The translations under genes were made by a program, and so were the position numbers. Below are positions 36,421 through 49,374 of a DNA stretch of 64,000 bases, one piece after another. The notes beneath the pieces were generated by a model. It was not told the DNA's origin. It saw only the letters and a list, made by a program, of their open reading frames with translations, and searched no databases. The stretch's first letter is position 1, and every line of letters starts with the position of its first letter. The stretch comes from Isoetes taiwanensis (lineage: Eukaryota; Streptophyta; Lycopodiopsida; Isoetales; Isoetaceae). The DNA lies in assembly GCA_021234155.1 (NCBI GenBank), contig JAJEKV010000031.1:13387748-13451747 (forward strand), given 5' to 3'.

Positions 36421-36599
36421 AGCGCCGCGCCACATCAGACAGTGAGGTTCGCATTCCTGCTGGAGTTGACTCGCCGCGGCTTAGATCCTCGATTATCGCC
36501 GTTCGCTTCATGCAGCAATGGATCAACTGATTGTGCAAGGCTAAATTTGGCGTTAGCCCTGCGTCCGCGCATTAGGACCGTGTCTATTGAGTTGGTCCA
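36421..36599. other. corrupted junction between copies E and G
   Basis: Short words resemble the minus-strand aORF heptad region (GATTGTGCAAGGC, GAGTTGGTCCAC) mixed with unrelated GC-rich text. No feature can be supported. Confidence 0.4.
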
Positions 36600-37150
36600 C
36601 ATGACTGCAGGCCCCAACGCCGTGGCTGTCCAAGAAGAGGGATCTACAATGAGCCATCAAGGGTCAAAGCTCCTCCAAGAAGCGTAAGACCCAAAGGTAG
36701 GACCCACAAGGGCCACTGGATGTCTTTGACGCCGCGCCAGCTCGCATTCCCGCTTATAGTGCCCAAGTAGTGAGCCGCGCTGTCATGATGAGGATCGGGA
36801 TTCAGGCCCAAGGCCACCCCGGTTCCTATATATTGTAGTATTTTTGCTCCTTCAAAAGGGAGGGTTCGAGTGTTCTTTTGGGTCACTACGAAAGCGCATA
36901 TGCCGGTCGGGGACAGGTGTCTTGAGCCTTCATTGTACATTTGTTTTGATCAATGGATTGTCGCGGTTCTCCACAAGTGTCTTGTGTGTTTCATTGTGTA
37001 TTGCCATTGCTGCTTTATCTCGAAGTTTTTCTTGTTCTTTCCTCTCATAGCAAAATCCCGCTGACAAGAGTGTTCAGATTTGCCCCGCCGACTTCAAGGA
37101 TCTCACGTAGATCTGGCCCCTCAGCGACCCCGGGCCCGACTCCCCAAACA
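36600..37150 (+). repeat. 5' LTR of copy G
   Basis: Plus-oriented LTR, start eroded, ending at CCCCAAACA (37150). TATA box CTATATATT at 36826-36834. A PBS-like stretch TCGGCGCCGCTGTCGC follows immediately (37151-37166), the closest of all copies to a TGGCGCC-type site. Confidence 0.75.
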
Positions 37151-37190
37151 TCGGCGCCGCTGTCGCTCACTTCAAAGTCGTATTGATACC

Positions 37191-38960
37191 ATGTTCAATC
37201 CCTTTTTACTCCCCAACGCATATTCAACACCGCCGATGGAGTCAAGACGCCGCCGCCATGAATCGCGCTGACGCCTCCCGCTTAATATGTCCACATACAC
37301 TCGGGTTCGATTGTCTTCTCCGCGGTAACAGAGCGCACTGCTCCACCTACACCACGTATTAACTTTTCCGCATCACCTCCCCCGTGGAAGGTCGCCTTAT
37401 TGTTCCGCTCCCCGCTTCGCCACATCATGCAGGCCGCAATACGCCCTTTGAATTTACTCCACCGGAATCCCCAACTCAAGATCCCATGTAACCACCGCAA
37501 TTTTCTCCGAACATCCGCAAAATGTTTTCTATTGGTAATCTTTCTTTAGGAACTTCGGTACCACCGCCTCCACCTTGTCAATTCCCCTACCGTCGCTCCT
37601 TTAATCGCTCCCCACACGCTCATGCCCGCTACAACCTTTTGTTCCCACTACAACCGCTTTCAAAGACTTTTACTAATCTCACACAACCTATATGCTTTCG
37701 TACCTATGCAAAGAACCAACACCTAATCGCCTTTTCTTTTCCACAAATGCAAACACCCATTCATGCCGACTTCTACACATGCTTTAAACCCCATATCCAC
37801 TCTTTGAAATGATAAAGGTAAACACATAGACCAGAGTGCTCAGCTCACATGGATGAATTTGAGTCACTTGCAGATCTCAATGGTCACTCCGATCCAAAAC
37901 TAAAATTCCACATCTTTCGACGACCGCTAAGGGAGCACCCTACCTAATGGTCGATGGCAAACAAAAGCCACCGGAAACAAGATTGGATACACATGAAGAC
38001 CTCTTTTCTTTTCCCATTACGGCACCTTTGCGGATGATCAACAATCGCCGAATCTACTCAACACACTCAAGGTAACAGAGAATTCGCTCGAGACTTTGCG
38101 CATCGATCGGCAGATCTTAGTCAACAAGTTGAAGGAATTTCCAACCCAAAGCCAAATTCTAGTGTGGTTTCTTCAAGGCTTACCCTCTCACATCCGATTT
38201 ATGACCGAAAGTATTTGTTTTCCAAGACATTACAAGAAGCCATTGAATTAGTCAATCACTGCTCATGTTTTCTCACGCGTGATCGCCACGATATTCCCAT
38301 TTCCTGGCTACACCCATCGCTAAGACTTCGACGCTTCCACGGTAGCCCCCAAGAAATAACATTTGGTGTACTATTTGCCAAGATCGTGACATCCGGCGAA
38401 TGAGTGTAACTCGCGGGATAGCATGATCCATTGCAAACGCCGCAACATGCGTAACCACACCATCAAGAATGTACAAATCCACCTACCAAACCAGACGACA
38501 ACGCCTTGTTCACCAAGTGCGTATGTACCCACGCAAACTCAACCACGCATACGTACGCCACGCACAACAACAACAACCCCAAAGAACAATAAAGAACCAC
38601 AACGCGGACCTCCTCGCTCCACTTTTGATCCAAGCAAGTCCCAATGTTTCAACTGTGGACCAATGGGGTCATGGGCCCCGCAGATTGTCCTCAACTTCCT
38701 CAAGTTCAAATACAAATTCTCGCACCAATCAAACCACGATGCTAAGGCCTTACACCTTTTCAAGTATGGGAAGCCAAGGGAAGGCAAGGCCCACGCCCTA
38801 GCTCAAACGGGCCACCACGGCCACCACAACAACAACCACGCCAACAGCAAACAACTCAAAACAATTGGATGATCAACTCCAAGAAGAAATTTACCATGCA
38901 ATCAACACCAGCCTTTGAATCCTCCAACCGGATTGAGGTTCTCCTCATTCCCCACGCCAT
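37191..38960 (+). pseudogene. gag of copy G
   Basis: ATG at 37191, 40 bp after the LTR. Pro-rich N-terminus, gag core (SQILVWF region near 38150-38210), first knuckle region at about 38370, and second knuckle open as CFNCGPMGSWAPQ (about 38650), in which the His is lost. The stretch 38423-38872 is the longest open piece. Frameshifts are frequent. Confidence 0.75.
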
Positions 38961-40400
38961 AAGCACCCCTGCACCAAGTTTTGCAGCCGATTCTCGCACC
39001 AGCTGAGCCATCAACCAAATCTGTTCATTTTGCACCCAACTGATCAACTACTCCTCATGTTCAACCTAAACTTAAAAGTCCGGCTTCAACTCATCGAACG
39101 TATGTAAGGCACTCAAGTCCGCCAATGCTACCACACGACGGAGCCACGCACTACACTAATGCCACGACATCCGCAACACCACCACTCAACATTGCTGCTG
39201 AAGTCGACCTCCTCAACAAGGTAGCGACATCTATTGCCGAGCAACAACAACCCACGGATCCACCACAACTACCGCAATCCCTCCCGAACTTCAACAAGAA
39301 CTTGCTAAAATCAAAATCCTCTCAGCCTTTACGACTATCCTACAACTATGTCCAGCACTACGGAAGCACATTTTACAAAACCCAGATTACCACCATTAAT
39401 GCACGCTATTATCAACACCCACTTGCATGCACATCGCAATAAAAGGTCGTTCACCATGTTGGGATCGATGGTGGCAAAACATCAAATAATCTTATTACAG
39501 ATAATCTCGACGACAATTGGGCATAAGGGAGCTCCATACGCCCCTTATGACATCAAGCTTCATGAATGGCCATATCACGACCACAAGGAGTTACACAACC
39601 AATACCTACCAATATTGAGATCTACAATTTACCATGGAATTCGGTGTTTGAGAGCGTGAGAAGATCCCGAGATTATGAAATGTTAGTAGGACTAACCCTT
39701 TTGAGACAAGCTAAAAGCATTCACCATCGGGCCACGATCAACTTGTTATCACGCATGGCAAGCTCATCACACGATGGATCGACCACGGGCCGATCATTTC
39801 AGAGATCACTACCGAATCGACAAAGGACTCAACAAGTTTGCAACACCTATCGGGCCATAAGCCAAGGGTTTGCCACTCTACGGCTTACCTGTATCACAAT
39901 CAACCATGGGAAGACATGGATATTGATAAAGGCATAGCAACGCTGGTTGACCCCTATTTGACACCTTGTAACAACGCCACATTGGTTCCACATGAGGAGA
40001 CGGCACTCCCAGCCCTCCCTCCCTGCTCAAGAAGACACCACACCAACTCCTAGTGGCACGCCACTATTTTTCAAAATTGGTCAACATGAACATCCCGTCC
40101 CTACTCGTGGAGCCAGCCCATTAATCGCTCGTGATGATCAAGTCATTCCACACATTCAAACTCCCCCGCAGAGACATAATTGATATTGGAACAAATCAAC
40201 CAATCTGATTGGCACGCCGACCTCACGCCAAAGATTCGGGAGAAAGCCATTGTGCTATTCAAACGCTTTCAAGCACATCTTTGCTTGGAGCTACAAAGAC
40301 CTCCGAGGTATCAAGAAAGAATTGGGACAACTCTCGATTCCCACCAGCCGCATGCTAGACCCATCTAGCAACGACAAGCATTCGCTTAACCCAAACTACC
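38961..40400 (+). pseudogene. protease and linker of copy G
   Basis: The protease site lies near 39455-39485, where the expected LVDGG reads GSMVAK because of indels. It is followed by APYDIKL and YEMLVGLTLLRQAKSIHH (about 39670-39725). The Pro-rich linker is near 40000-40050, and the IEQINQSDWH segment near 40180 leads to RT. Confidence 0.65.
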
Positions 40401-41240
40401 GCGGAAAAGGTTAAAGTTTAAAATTGACAAGCTTTTGACGCTGGACTTATCTACGCAGGTCAAACATTCGTAATGGGTAAGTCCTATTGTTATTGCCCTC
40501 AAACATAATGGAAAAATTCGCGTTTTGTGTGGATTATAGAAAACTCAATCAAGCCACGGACCGGGATCATTTCCCTCCCCTTCACGGATCAAGTGTTGGA
40601 AGATGTAGCAGCCAATTAGATGTAATCCCTTCATGGACGGCTTCTCCGGTTATAATCAAATATCCATTCGAGAAGAAGATCAACTAAAGACTACCTTCAC
40701 TACTCCATGGGGTACCTTTTGCTTACAAAGTCGCCTTTTGGATTGTCAAACTCACCATCCACATTTCAACGCATTATGCTTGTCGTTTTTCAAGAGTACA
40801 TGCAAGTTCATCCCTTTTCGCAAGTCTTTCAGATGACTTCTCCACTTACACCCACGTTATGGACCATTTGGTAAAACTTGAACTAGTTTTTCAACTGTGT
40901 GATGAATCCGAATTAGCCTCAATCCGAAAAGTGCACCTTCGCGTGTCACCTCGGGTGTACTTCTAGGACATGTCGTGAGTCGATTACGGCATTACAACGG
41001 ACCCAAAATCAGCCGTCGGTCATCGAGCATATCCACCGCGAATATCAAGGACACACGCTCCTTTCTTGGCAAAGTCAACTTCTATGCCACCTTTATTCCG
41101 AATTGGCACCGATCGCCGATCCAATTCACAAACCGACCGGAAATCCATACACATGGACTTGGACATCCGATGCAAATCAAGCTTTTAAAGAACTCAAAGT
41201 CAAGCTCACGAAGCCCAGGTGCTAGTACCACCTCAATGGG
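40401..41240 (+). pseudogene. reverse transcriptase of copy G
   Basis: Fingers and palm in several frames: CVDYRKLNQAT (about 40530-40560), GFSGYNQISIREEDQLKTTF (about 40635-40695), a degraded PFGLS segment, the catalytic box lost to an indel near 40835, and then the SISTANIKDTRSFLGKVNFY region at 41025-41090. Same family as copies A, C and D. Confidence 0.75.
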
Positions 41241-41760
41241 ACAAACCATTTCATGTCCATGTTGATGTTTCGTGCTTTGCGATTGGAGCCGTTCTAGCTC
41301 AAGAGTATGCACCAAATCGTGACAAGCCCATCGATACGCCCAGTAAAACTCAATCCTGTTGGCGCAACTATTCGCCACGGAAGGGAAGCCCTTGGCCTTA
41401 TCTTTTTGTGTACAACGCTTCGACACTATCTTCTTGGTAGTCAAATTCGCTTTTATGTGGATCATCAAGCTCTTCTATATTTAATCAATAAGCCAAACCC
41501 CACGGGCCGAATTGCTCGATGGATATTGATATTGCAAGAGTTTGCCCCTTTGACATTATTCACAAGCCGGACGCCGCCACACGGTCCCCCATCATCTTTC
41601 ACGATACACACGGATGATCCTCTGAAGGAGTTCACGATGCCCTTCCGATGCTCAATCGTTCTCGTCACCGCCACGCCTCATTGGTACCCACGACTATCAA
41701 CGCTTTTCTCCTCACTTCGGCGACTCGCCAAGTGACCCCACGCCTTCCGTAAAGACAACT
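41241..41760 (+). pseudogene. RNase H of copy G
   Basis: The open pieces 41219-41440 and 41307-41735 give FHVHVDVSCFAIGAVLAQE, GREALGLIF and FYVDHQALLYLINKPNPTGR, so the first three acidic positions are present. The fourth falls in a shifted frame near 41600. Confidence 0.75.
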
Positions 41761-43011
41761 TCGCGATAAACAACAATTCCTTCGCTGGCACGAAGCTTAT
41801 ACGATGGTTGCTGGCCATCTCTATAAATGTGGCAAAGACAATGTGCTCCGACGATGTGTTCTTCCTCACGGTCCCCTGATCTAGTCAAACAAGCCCACCT
41901 AAGGACTTGGCGCTGGTCATTTCAGCGAGACAAACACAAAGAAGGAAACTCCTCCTGTCGGGTATTACCGCCCACGCCAAAGAAGCTTCACAAATACACA
42001 CGACGCGTGTGATGTTTGTCGAGGCTTGGTAGACCCACGCCCGTGACGCTCTGGCCGCCACGCCAATAGCCACGCCTCTCCCTTTGCCAAATGGGGTATG
42101 GATTTTGTTGGTCCCATGGACCCACCCGCAATCAACACTAGGGCACGCCACATTCTAGTCTTCACGACTATGCAACCAAATGGGCTGAAGCGTGTGCTCT
42201 ACCCGACAACACGGGCCGCTAGTACGCCTAAGGTTCTCTACAAGAACATCATCACGCGATTTGATGTCCCTTAGAATTAGTTAGTGATCGTGGAGTTCAT
42301 TTCATCAATCACACTATTGCTGAACTCACTAACTATCCGCACATTCATCACGGAAAAAGCACGCCTTTACTATCCCCCGTGGTAATGGCTTGGCTGAAAG
42401 CACAAACAAGGTGCTTATCCACATTCTCAAGAAGATTTGTGATCCTACAAGAAAAGATTGGCAAGATAAGTTACCTACAGCTTTTATGGGCTTACAATAC
42501 AACATACAAAGTAGCAACTGGTCAAACACCTTTTCGACTTGTGTATGGCCAAGAGGTTTTATGCCTTTGAGTTCATTTTACCTCACTCAAATTTCGCTTA
42601 GCAAATGTGAACATAATCCATCGCAAGACTTTGCAAGAACGAAGTTTATCAACTGGAACAACTGGATGAACTTCAAGAGATGCTTTTCTTAGACTTCAAC
42701 AAGGCAAACAACTACAAAAACAATGGCATGACAAACACATCAAAAACAAAACTTTTCAAATTGGCGACTTAGTTCTTCTTTACGATTCGAGATATCAACA
42801 ACATCCCGCAAACTCAAGCTCGGATGGCTGGGACCATACAAAATTTCCGAGATACCACATCCTCGGAGTTTTACAATTACAAGAATTGAATGGCACTCCA
42901 TTTCCTACATTAGTCAATGGATTTCGACTCAAGAAATTTCAAACCCTCACAAAGCATCCTTAGCTCAAGAACAAAAATTTACAACAAGATACCACTTGTA
43001 CAAATTTATGA
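41761..43011 (+). pseudogene. integrase of copy G
   Basis: HHCC finger at about 41890-42015 (KYTRR..CDVC), core with MDFVGPMDPP (about 42110), VSDRGVHF (about 42285), GLAESTNKV at about 42385-42415 holding the catalytic Glu, and then the GPY region near 42830. The Pol stop is TGA at 43009-43011. Broken in at least four places. Confidence 0.8.
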
Positions 43012-43651
43012 GAAACACTTTTCTATTATGTACAAAATTGCCCGGCTAAGCACTGTGGGATTTTTCACCCGAACAGTCCTAAACTAAACAAAAATTGGGA
43101 AAACCCCTATCATGTCAGCTTTCGCCCTTTACTCGGGGGCACTCCACTGAGGATGCGGAAGCCCACAAAATGCGACCACTCCGGTGAACGATCACCTCCG
43201 AGGCGATCGAAGTTTATCTCGGGTTGACTGACAAGGTTTCTCCAACCAAGGATCCATAGGGATCCGCGATTCCATCAGACGCCACGCATCGACGTCGTCC
43301 ATCTTGCATGTAATCCGGTCATGAAGCTCACCGGACCGGCAGTTATCGAGTTCTCCATCTTCACGAATTTTGGTTCTTCTCGCGAACCCAACTTCCAATT
43401 TATAGGCTTAATACCAACCCTAGTACCGTTTCACGGCAGTCACCTCCACATATATTCCGTAATCATTCCCACCGATATTTTTGTACCGCAAACTTTTCGA
43501 CTCTCTTTTTTAATATTCGACAACCGCCGCCAGTTAATACCGTCCCGCCATTAAAAGTTTTATTCTCCCGCGGGGAACTCTCACGCATCTTGGTCTGAAG
43601 GTCATCTCTTGAGATTCTCAATCGCCACGATCTTTTTCACGCACGGTGTCT

Positions 43652-43696
<45 letters not shown>

Positions 43697-43783
43697 CTTC
43701 CCAACCGTCACTTCCACTCCTCACTTTTCACTCATACTCCACTCGCCCTTCCGACTGTGTACTCGGGCGACCCGACCTTCAAG
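43012..43783 (+). other. integrase-aORF spacer of copy G with poly(A)
   Basis: Collinear with the spacers of the other copies. The A tract is 42 bp (43653-43694), the longest of the four. The aORF ATG follows about 90 bp later. No coding potential apart from poly-lysine shadows of the tract. Confidence 0.75.
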
Positions 43784-46700
43784 ATGGCTTCTACCTCCAA
43801 GAACTCAACACTCGCGATCGCACCAATGGATCCAGTGCAATTCGAAAATATCAAGTTCGTTTCTTCATCCGCACCACCAGCCCCACATCCGGCATCACCT
43901 ATAACCTCCTCGTGAGTTCGGGGATTGTTTCATTTTCTCGCAACAGAACTCCCGGCTCCCCAACAAGAACAAATTACTGACAATTTGTGGCTAACCCAGT
44001 GAAGGCGTAAGATGGATATGCCTCCCAAGTCGATGGAAACCCTATACTCCTAAACCCTCAAACCATAGCCTCCGCTTTTCTCTACCCAATCCGCCCAATG
44101 CCTTGTCTTACCTTGACATTGGTAAATATGATATTTCCAAATTACGGGCTCTATTCCTTATAATGCCGCACAAACCAAGTGTCCACCTTTCCAAAGCAAC
44201 ATGATGCCTTTACCAAGTTTCTTTGGAGGAAATTTTTGGGTTACTCCATGAAGAATACCTCTATTAACGATGTTTTCTACCATCCGTACTATATCCTCAC
44301 CAACACCATTGAAACAATCAATTGGACTCAACTCCAGACGTAGATTTCAACAGAACTTTGATGACTTCGAGAAAAAATCCTAACTCTTCCCAGGGACTGC
44401 CCCATGGGAGCCCACTTCCGTGCTTTCATTAATCATCGCACCCCACGGCGCCATCATGCCCCTTCTCCACCAAGCCAACATCCCGACCTTATTGATGCTT
44501 TGAAAGGTCTTCAACCAAACTCTCCTCCTTCTCAAAGACCGTCAATCTCGTCACCAAACTGCGGGTAAATATTTCACAACCACCGTCTCCACCTCCTTAA
44601 ATTCCAATTCTCTAAAACCTATTCCTTGTTGATAACCAACCACCGAACAACCCACGATTAACCTTTGTGCAACAATTCCACTTTCGGACTCAACAAAGAC
44701 AAAAAGAAAAACAACAAAGAGTAAAGACAACAAAACTCCCATTGATCTCAATGAGTACTCACAAGGACACTCACAAAGAATGACCAAGGATCTATAAACA
44801 AGGGTGTGACAGATCAAAGCCATCCCATCCACCTCCTCACACCGTGGGATACCTCAATGATGGTTGTCCTCAACCGCCTTGATGCCCTCCGTGATCATCA
44901 CCGTAACTTCATAGCAGCCACCGGGCACGACACGAGTCCGTGGACCAACTCCAAGCCAAGTCATCACACCGAAGACCGATTTGGCCGGATCGTGAGGCCG
45001 AGAAGAAGCCTTGCACAATCAATTCATGATCCATCGAGAAACCCTTCATCAATCCCAAAGAAATTGTCAAGGAACTCAAGGAGTCCCTCAAACAAAACGA
45101 CACCAAGTACACCGATCTTGAGACACGCCACAACAACTGGTCGTCACGAATAATGCTACCGACCGAGAACAAAGACCCTGCATGCCCAACTTGATACTTG
45201 AGTCCAAGGTCACGACTTTCAAAACCACCTTGCGTAATAAGGATGCTCACATCGCATCTCCAAGGCAAGTTAGACCAGCTCACGAACACACCACGCAGAT
45301 GCTCTTGAAATAGTCTGCACTCAAAAGCGGACTTGCAAGCCACTCCGACTTCAAGCTCCTCCGATTCCCAACTTCTCCGACAAGTCCCACACCTCACACC
45401 ATAAAGTCACTTCCGAACTCGCACAGTCTCTCCGAGCAACAAGATATCATTGCAGATTACAAGATACGCTTTCCGATAGCTGAAAGACAGCCAGATGATG
45501 AAGAAAAAGCAGAACAAACCTATCGACTTGCTTCGCTATTCCCCGACTATCCGGCCGCCGGTTACCATGACTATGTGCAAGCAAGGAAAACACTTTTCTT
45601 TTATTTCGGGCCGAGAAACAAGGGTGATACCACAAGTCCCCCGATCAGTAGCGATATCGAACGACAATGGCCCTTCATGTTCTGTCCATGAACGCGGCAC
45701 ACTTTGTGCTCTCGTCAATTTTGATATCCTCCTAAAGTTGCGATCTCGACCATTTCGCTCTCAAAGGCACCATAGCCCCCCGGCTTATGTCATGCACGAC
45801 TTCTACCCGGCACATGTTACTCGGGCTCATCGGATAAACGACCGAGAACTTTAAAGGAGATACACAAATGGCCCGTGTTCTTTTGACCAAGAAGAACAAG
45901 TACCTCCAAGACACAAAATTTCGCAAACCGCTACCTCGAATACATGCCTCTTCTACAGAAAGAAGTGGAGCTATGGCTAGCTGAACTTGGCACGCTCCTT
46001 CAGACACTATACAACTCTGAACAAGAACTTGACCTTGCACAGTTGTTCTTACAACATTATGCTTCCTTGCACAGTCTGCACACGGAGCTGAAACAGAACG
46101 TCCTCCCTGATGAGTGGGACCCTGTACCTGTGACAGCACATGTACATTCCAGTGCATGGGAGACAGTTACCAAACAGCTACCTGAGAAGATATTATTGGA
46201 ATTCCAAGAACAGATGCAGGATGACCGGCACCAACCCCCCAAACAACCGAGTACACTAGCAAGCTTTGGATGCCCACCTCTGATCAAGGTCAATTCCCAA
46301 AGATGGAGACAAGAATTCTGGACTCATCAAGTCAAAGAACATGCAGATTGGACACCCACGGCAATTACGGCGGAGACAACGTTGGGACCCACGCTTCATC
46401 CGAGGCGCTAAAATGGCGTGAGGATGAAACTTTGGACAACACCAACAACCGGATATACATGCCCAATGCGTGTTCGTGGAAGACCCGCCTGAATGCAATT
46501 TCGGTCTTGTAACCTTCTTGCCAAGGCCAAAACTTCAGCTGATCCATCTCAGATTTCGGGCAAGTAATTGCCGGCAAAGACTCATGACCATACTCCGTAG
46601 AGTATGCGTAAACGCAAGTGCCGGATCCATTTTTGCAACCCCAATGCAAATCTTTGGAAAGTTCGGGTTGGACCTTGTCTTATACATGGAGATCACAAAT

Positions 46701-46921
46701 CTTCCATCGAGATCCACGCCAATGTTGGAGAACATGATTTCGAAGGCTTTCTCATAGGAGCAAACAATGTTTGGCATCCGGACTCAAGCAAATCGGAAAA
46801 GAGACTAACAACACTCGCTGAATACTGTAGTTGAGCCTCCCTCATCTCTATGTTCAAGATCGAAAGAGGAACGAGGATTCCACCCCCTAATTCATGCCCC
46901 CTTTTCTAGCCAATAAGTGTA
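43784..46921 (+). pseudogene. aORF of copy G; C-terminal half nearly clean
   Basis: ATG at 43784 (MASTSKNST). The first 2.1 kb is broken by indels. From about 45940 the sequence becomes clean, and 45944-46411 is open for 155 codons. That part includes EVELWLAELGTLLQTLYNSE, DLAQLFLQHYASLHSLHTEL and LASFGCPPLIKVNSQRW. A frame change near 46410 leads to the last 100 or so codons (FATPMQIFGKFGLDLVLY). This stretch shows that the aORF really codes, since length, composition and frame are preserved where the sequence is reliable. It looks helical and soluble, without membrane segments. I do not recognise a known domain here. Confidence 0.7.
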
Positions 46922-46935
46922 GTTTGGGGGGGGAG
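46922..46935 (+). promoter_or_regulatory. polypurine tract of copy G
   Basis: GTTTGGGGGGGGAG lies immediately before the LTR start TGTTAGCC. It corresponds to TTGGTAGGGGAG in the minus copies, with the internal TA replaced by G residues. Confidence 0.7.
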
Positions 46936-47516
46936 TGTTAGCCCTCAGGCCCGCAGACACACAGTGTCTATACTTGTTGCATGAGGGCGAGGCCCCTTGC
47001 CACGGTGTCCAAGAAGAGGGATCTACAAAAGGAGCCACGCGGGTCAAAGCTCCTCCAAGAAGCGAAGACCCAAAGGTAGGACCCACGGGGCCACTACTTG
47101 TCTCATTAGCACGGCCGTGGACAGCTCTGGATTCTGCTCGAGTGCCCAAGTAGTGGAGCACGCGTTGTCATGATGAGGATCAGATTCAGGCCCGTAGGCC
47201 ACTCCGTGTTCCTATATATTGTAGCATTTTTGCTCCTTCAAAAGGAGGGTTCAGAGTGTTCTTTTGGGTCACTACAGAGCAGACATGCTGGTCGCCTGTT
47301 GTGCGCTCTTTTGAGCCTTCATTGTACACTTGTTTTGATCAATGGATTGCCGTGTTCTCCACAAGTGTCTTGTGTGTTTCATTGTGTATTGCCATTGCTG
47401 TTTTATCTGAGTTTTTCTTGTTCTTTCCTCTGTTAGCAAAAATCCCGCGTGACAAGAGTGTCTCAGGATTTGCCCTGCCGGACTTCACGGATCTCACAGA
47501 GATCTGTCCCTCAGGC
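46936..47516 (+). repeat. 3' LTR of copy G, truncated at its end
   Basis: Clean plus-oriented LTR from TGTTAGCC (46936) to CCCTCAGGC (47516). The last 25 bp or so before the expected CCCAAACA are missing. It joins copy F directly at 47517. TATA box CTATATATT at 47212-47220. Confidence 0.8.
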
Positions 47517-49374
47517 AAAATGAACAGATTTGGTTGATGGCTCAGCTGGTACAGAATCGGCTGCAAAAACTTGGTGCACGGGGTGCTTATGGCGTGGGGA
47601 ATGAGGGAGAACCTCAATCCAGTTGGAGGATTCAAGGCTGGTGTTGATTGCATGGTAAATTTCTTCTTGGAGTTGATCATCCAATTGTTTTTGAGTTGTT
47701 TGCTTGTTGGCGGGTTGTTGTTGTGGTGGCCGTGGTGGGCGTTTGATAATCGGGTGGGCCTTGCCTTCCCTTGGCTTCCCATACTTGAAAAGGTGTAAGA
47801 CGACCGCCGTGGTTTGATTGGTGCCAGGAATTTGTATTTGAACTTGAGGAAGTTGAGGACAATCTGCAGACTGATGACCCCATTGGTCACAGTTGAAACA
47901 TTGGGACTTGCTTGGATCAAAAGTGGAACGAGGAGGTCCACGTTGTGGTTGCTGTTGTTGCTGGGGTTGTTGTTGTTGTCGTGGCTGTGCCTGTGTCTGT
48001 GGTTGAGTTTGCGTGGGTACCTTCTGCACTTGGTGAACAAGACGTTGTCGTCTGGATTTGGTCGGGATTTGTACATTCTTGATTGGTGTGGTTACGCATG
48101 TTGCGGCGTTTGCAATGGATCATGCTATCCACAGAGTTACACTCATTCGCCAGATGTCCTGAGTACTGGCAAATAGTACACCAAATGTTATTTCTTGGGG
48201 GAACTGCCGTGGAGGCAGTCGAGGTGCGCGTGGGTGTAGCCGAGGGAAATGGGAGTATCGTGGCTTGATCACCGCGTGAGGAAACATGAACAGAGTGATT
48301 GACTAATTCAATGGCTTCTTGTAATGTCTTGGGGCGCAAATACTCAGTCATAAATCGGATGTGAGAGGGTAAGCCTTGAAGAAACCACACTAGAATTTGG
48401 CTTTGGGTTGGAAATTCCTTCAACTTGTTGACTAAGATCTGCGCACTGGCTGCAAAGTCTCGGGCAGATTCTCCTGGGTTCTGCTTGAGTGTGTTGAGGT
48501 CGTTCAGCAGTTGTTGATCATCCGCAAGGGTGCCGTAATGGGAAAGAAAAGAGGTCTTCATGTGTATCCAATCTTGTTTCCAGTGGCTTTTGTTTGCCAT
48601 CAGCCATTCGTGGGGTGCTCCACGCAGGGTCGTCGAAAAGATGTGGAATTTTAGTTTTGGATCGGAGTGACCATTGAGATCTGCAAGTGACTCAAATTCA
48701 TCCATGTGAGCCTGAGCACTCTGGTCTATGTGTTTACCTTTATCATTTCCAAAGAGTGGATATGGGAGTTTTAAAGCATGTGTAGGAGTCGGCGCATGAA
48801 TGGGTGTTTGCATTTGTGGAAAAGAAAAGACAGTAGGTGTTGGTTGCTGCATAGGTACCGAAACTGGCATAGGTTGTGTGAGATTAGTAAAAAGAGGTAC
48901 TGAAGCAGTTGTAGTGGGAACAAAGGTTGTGACAGGCATGAACAGCGTGTGGGGAACAGTTAAGGGAACAGACGGTAGGGGAATTGACAAAGGTGGAAGC
49001 GGTGGTACCGAAGTTCCTAAAGAAAGATTACCAATAGAGAAAACATTTTGCAGATGTTCCAGAGAAAATTGCGGTGGTTCTGTCAGATCTTGAGTTGGGG
49101 ATTAGGTGGAGTAAATTCAAAGGGCGCGGTTGCGGCCTCGCATGATGATGGCGAGCGAGGGAACGGAACAATGGCGACCTTCCACAGGGGAGGTCGGTCT
49201 GGAAAGTTGTCGTGGTGTAGGTGGAACAGATTGCGCTCTCGTACACGGAGAAGAGACAATCGAACCAGAGTGTATGTGGACATATTCGCGGGAGGCGTCG
49301 CGCAGTTCATGGCGACGGCGTCTTGACTCCATCTGGTGTTGAATATCGTCGGGAGTAAAGAAGGGATTGAACAT
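47517..49374 (-). pseudogene. gag of copy F, the cleanest in the window
   Basis: ATG at 49374 (MFNPFFTPDD). After a frame break near 49100, where copy A lacks two of the bases, 48990-47917 is open for 357 codons. It contains the Pro/Thr-rich N-terminus, the gag core (HEWLMANKSHWKQDWIHMKT, SQILVWFLQGLPSHIRFM) and the first CCHC knuckle CTICQYSGHLANEC (48180-48139). A one-base difference from copy G near 48075 shifts the frame. The second knuckle, CFNCDQWGHQSADC (47900-47859), continues in the next frame. Two knuckles in one Gag are uncommon but seen in this branch. The copy is cut at 47517, before protease. It is the best reference for judging errors in the other copies. Confidence 0.85.

Noticed and set aside
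43646-43915. Lysine-rich protein starting in the A tract (and similar ORFs at other copies)
   Set aside because: The lysines are only the translation of the internal poly(A). The real start is the ATG after the tract.
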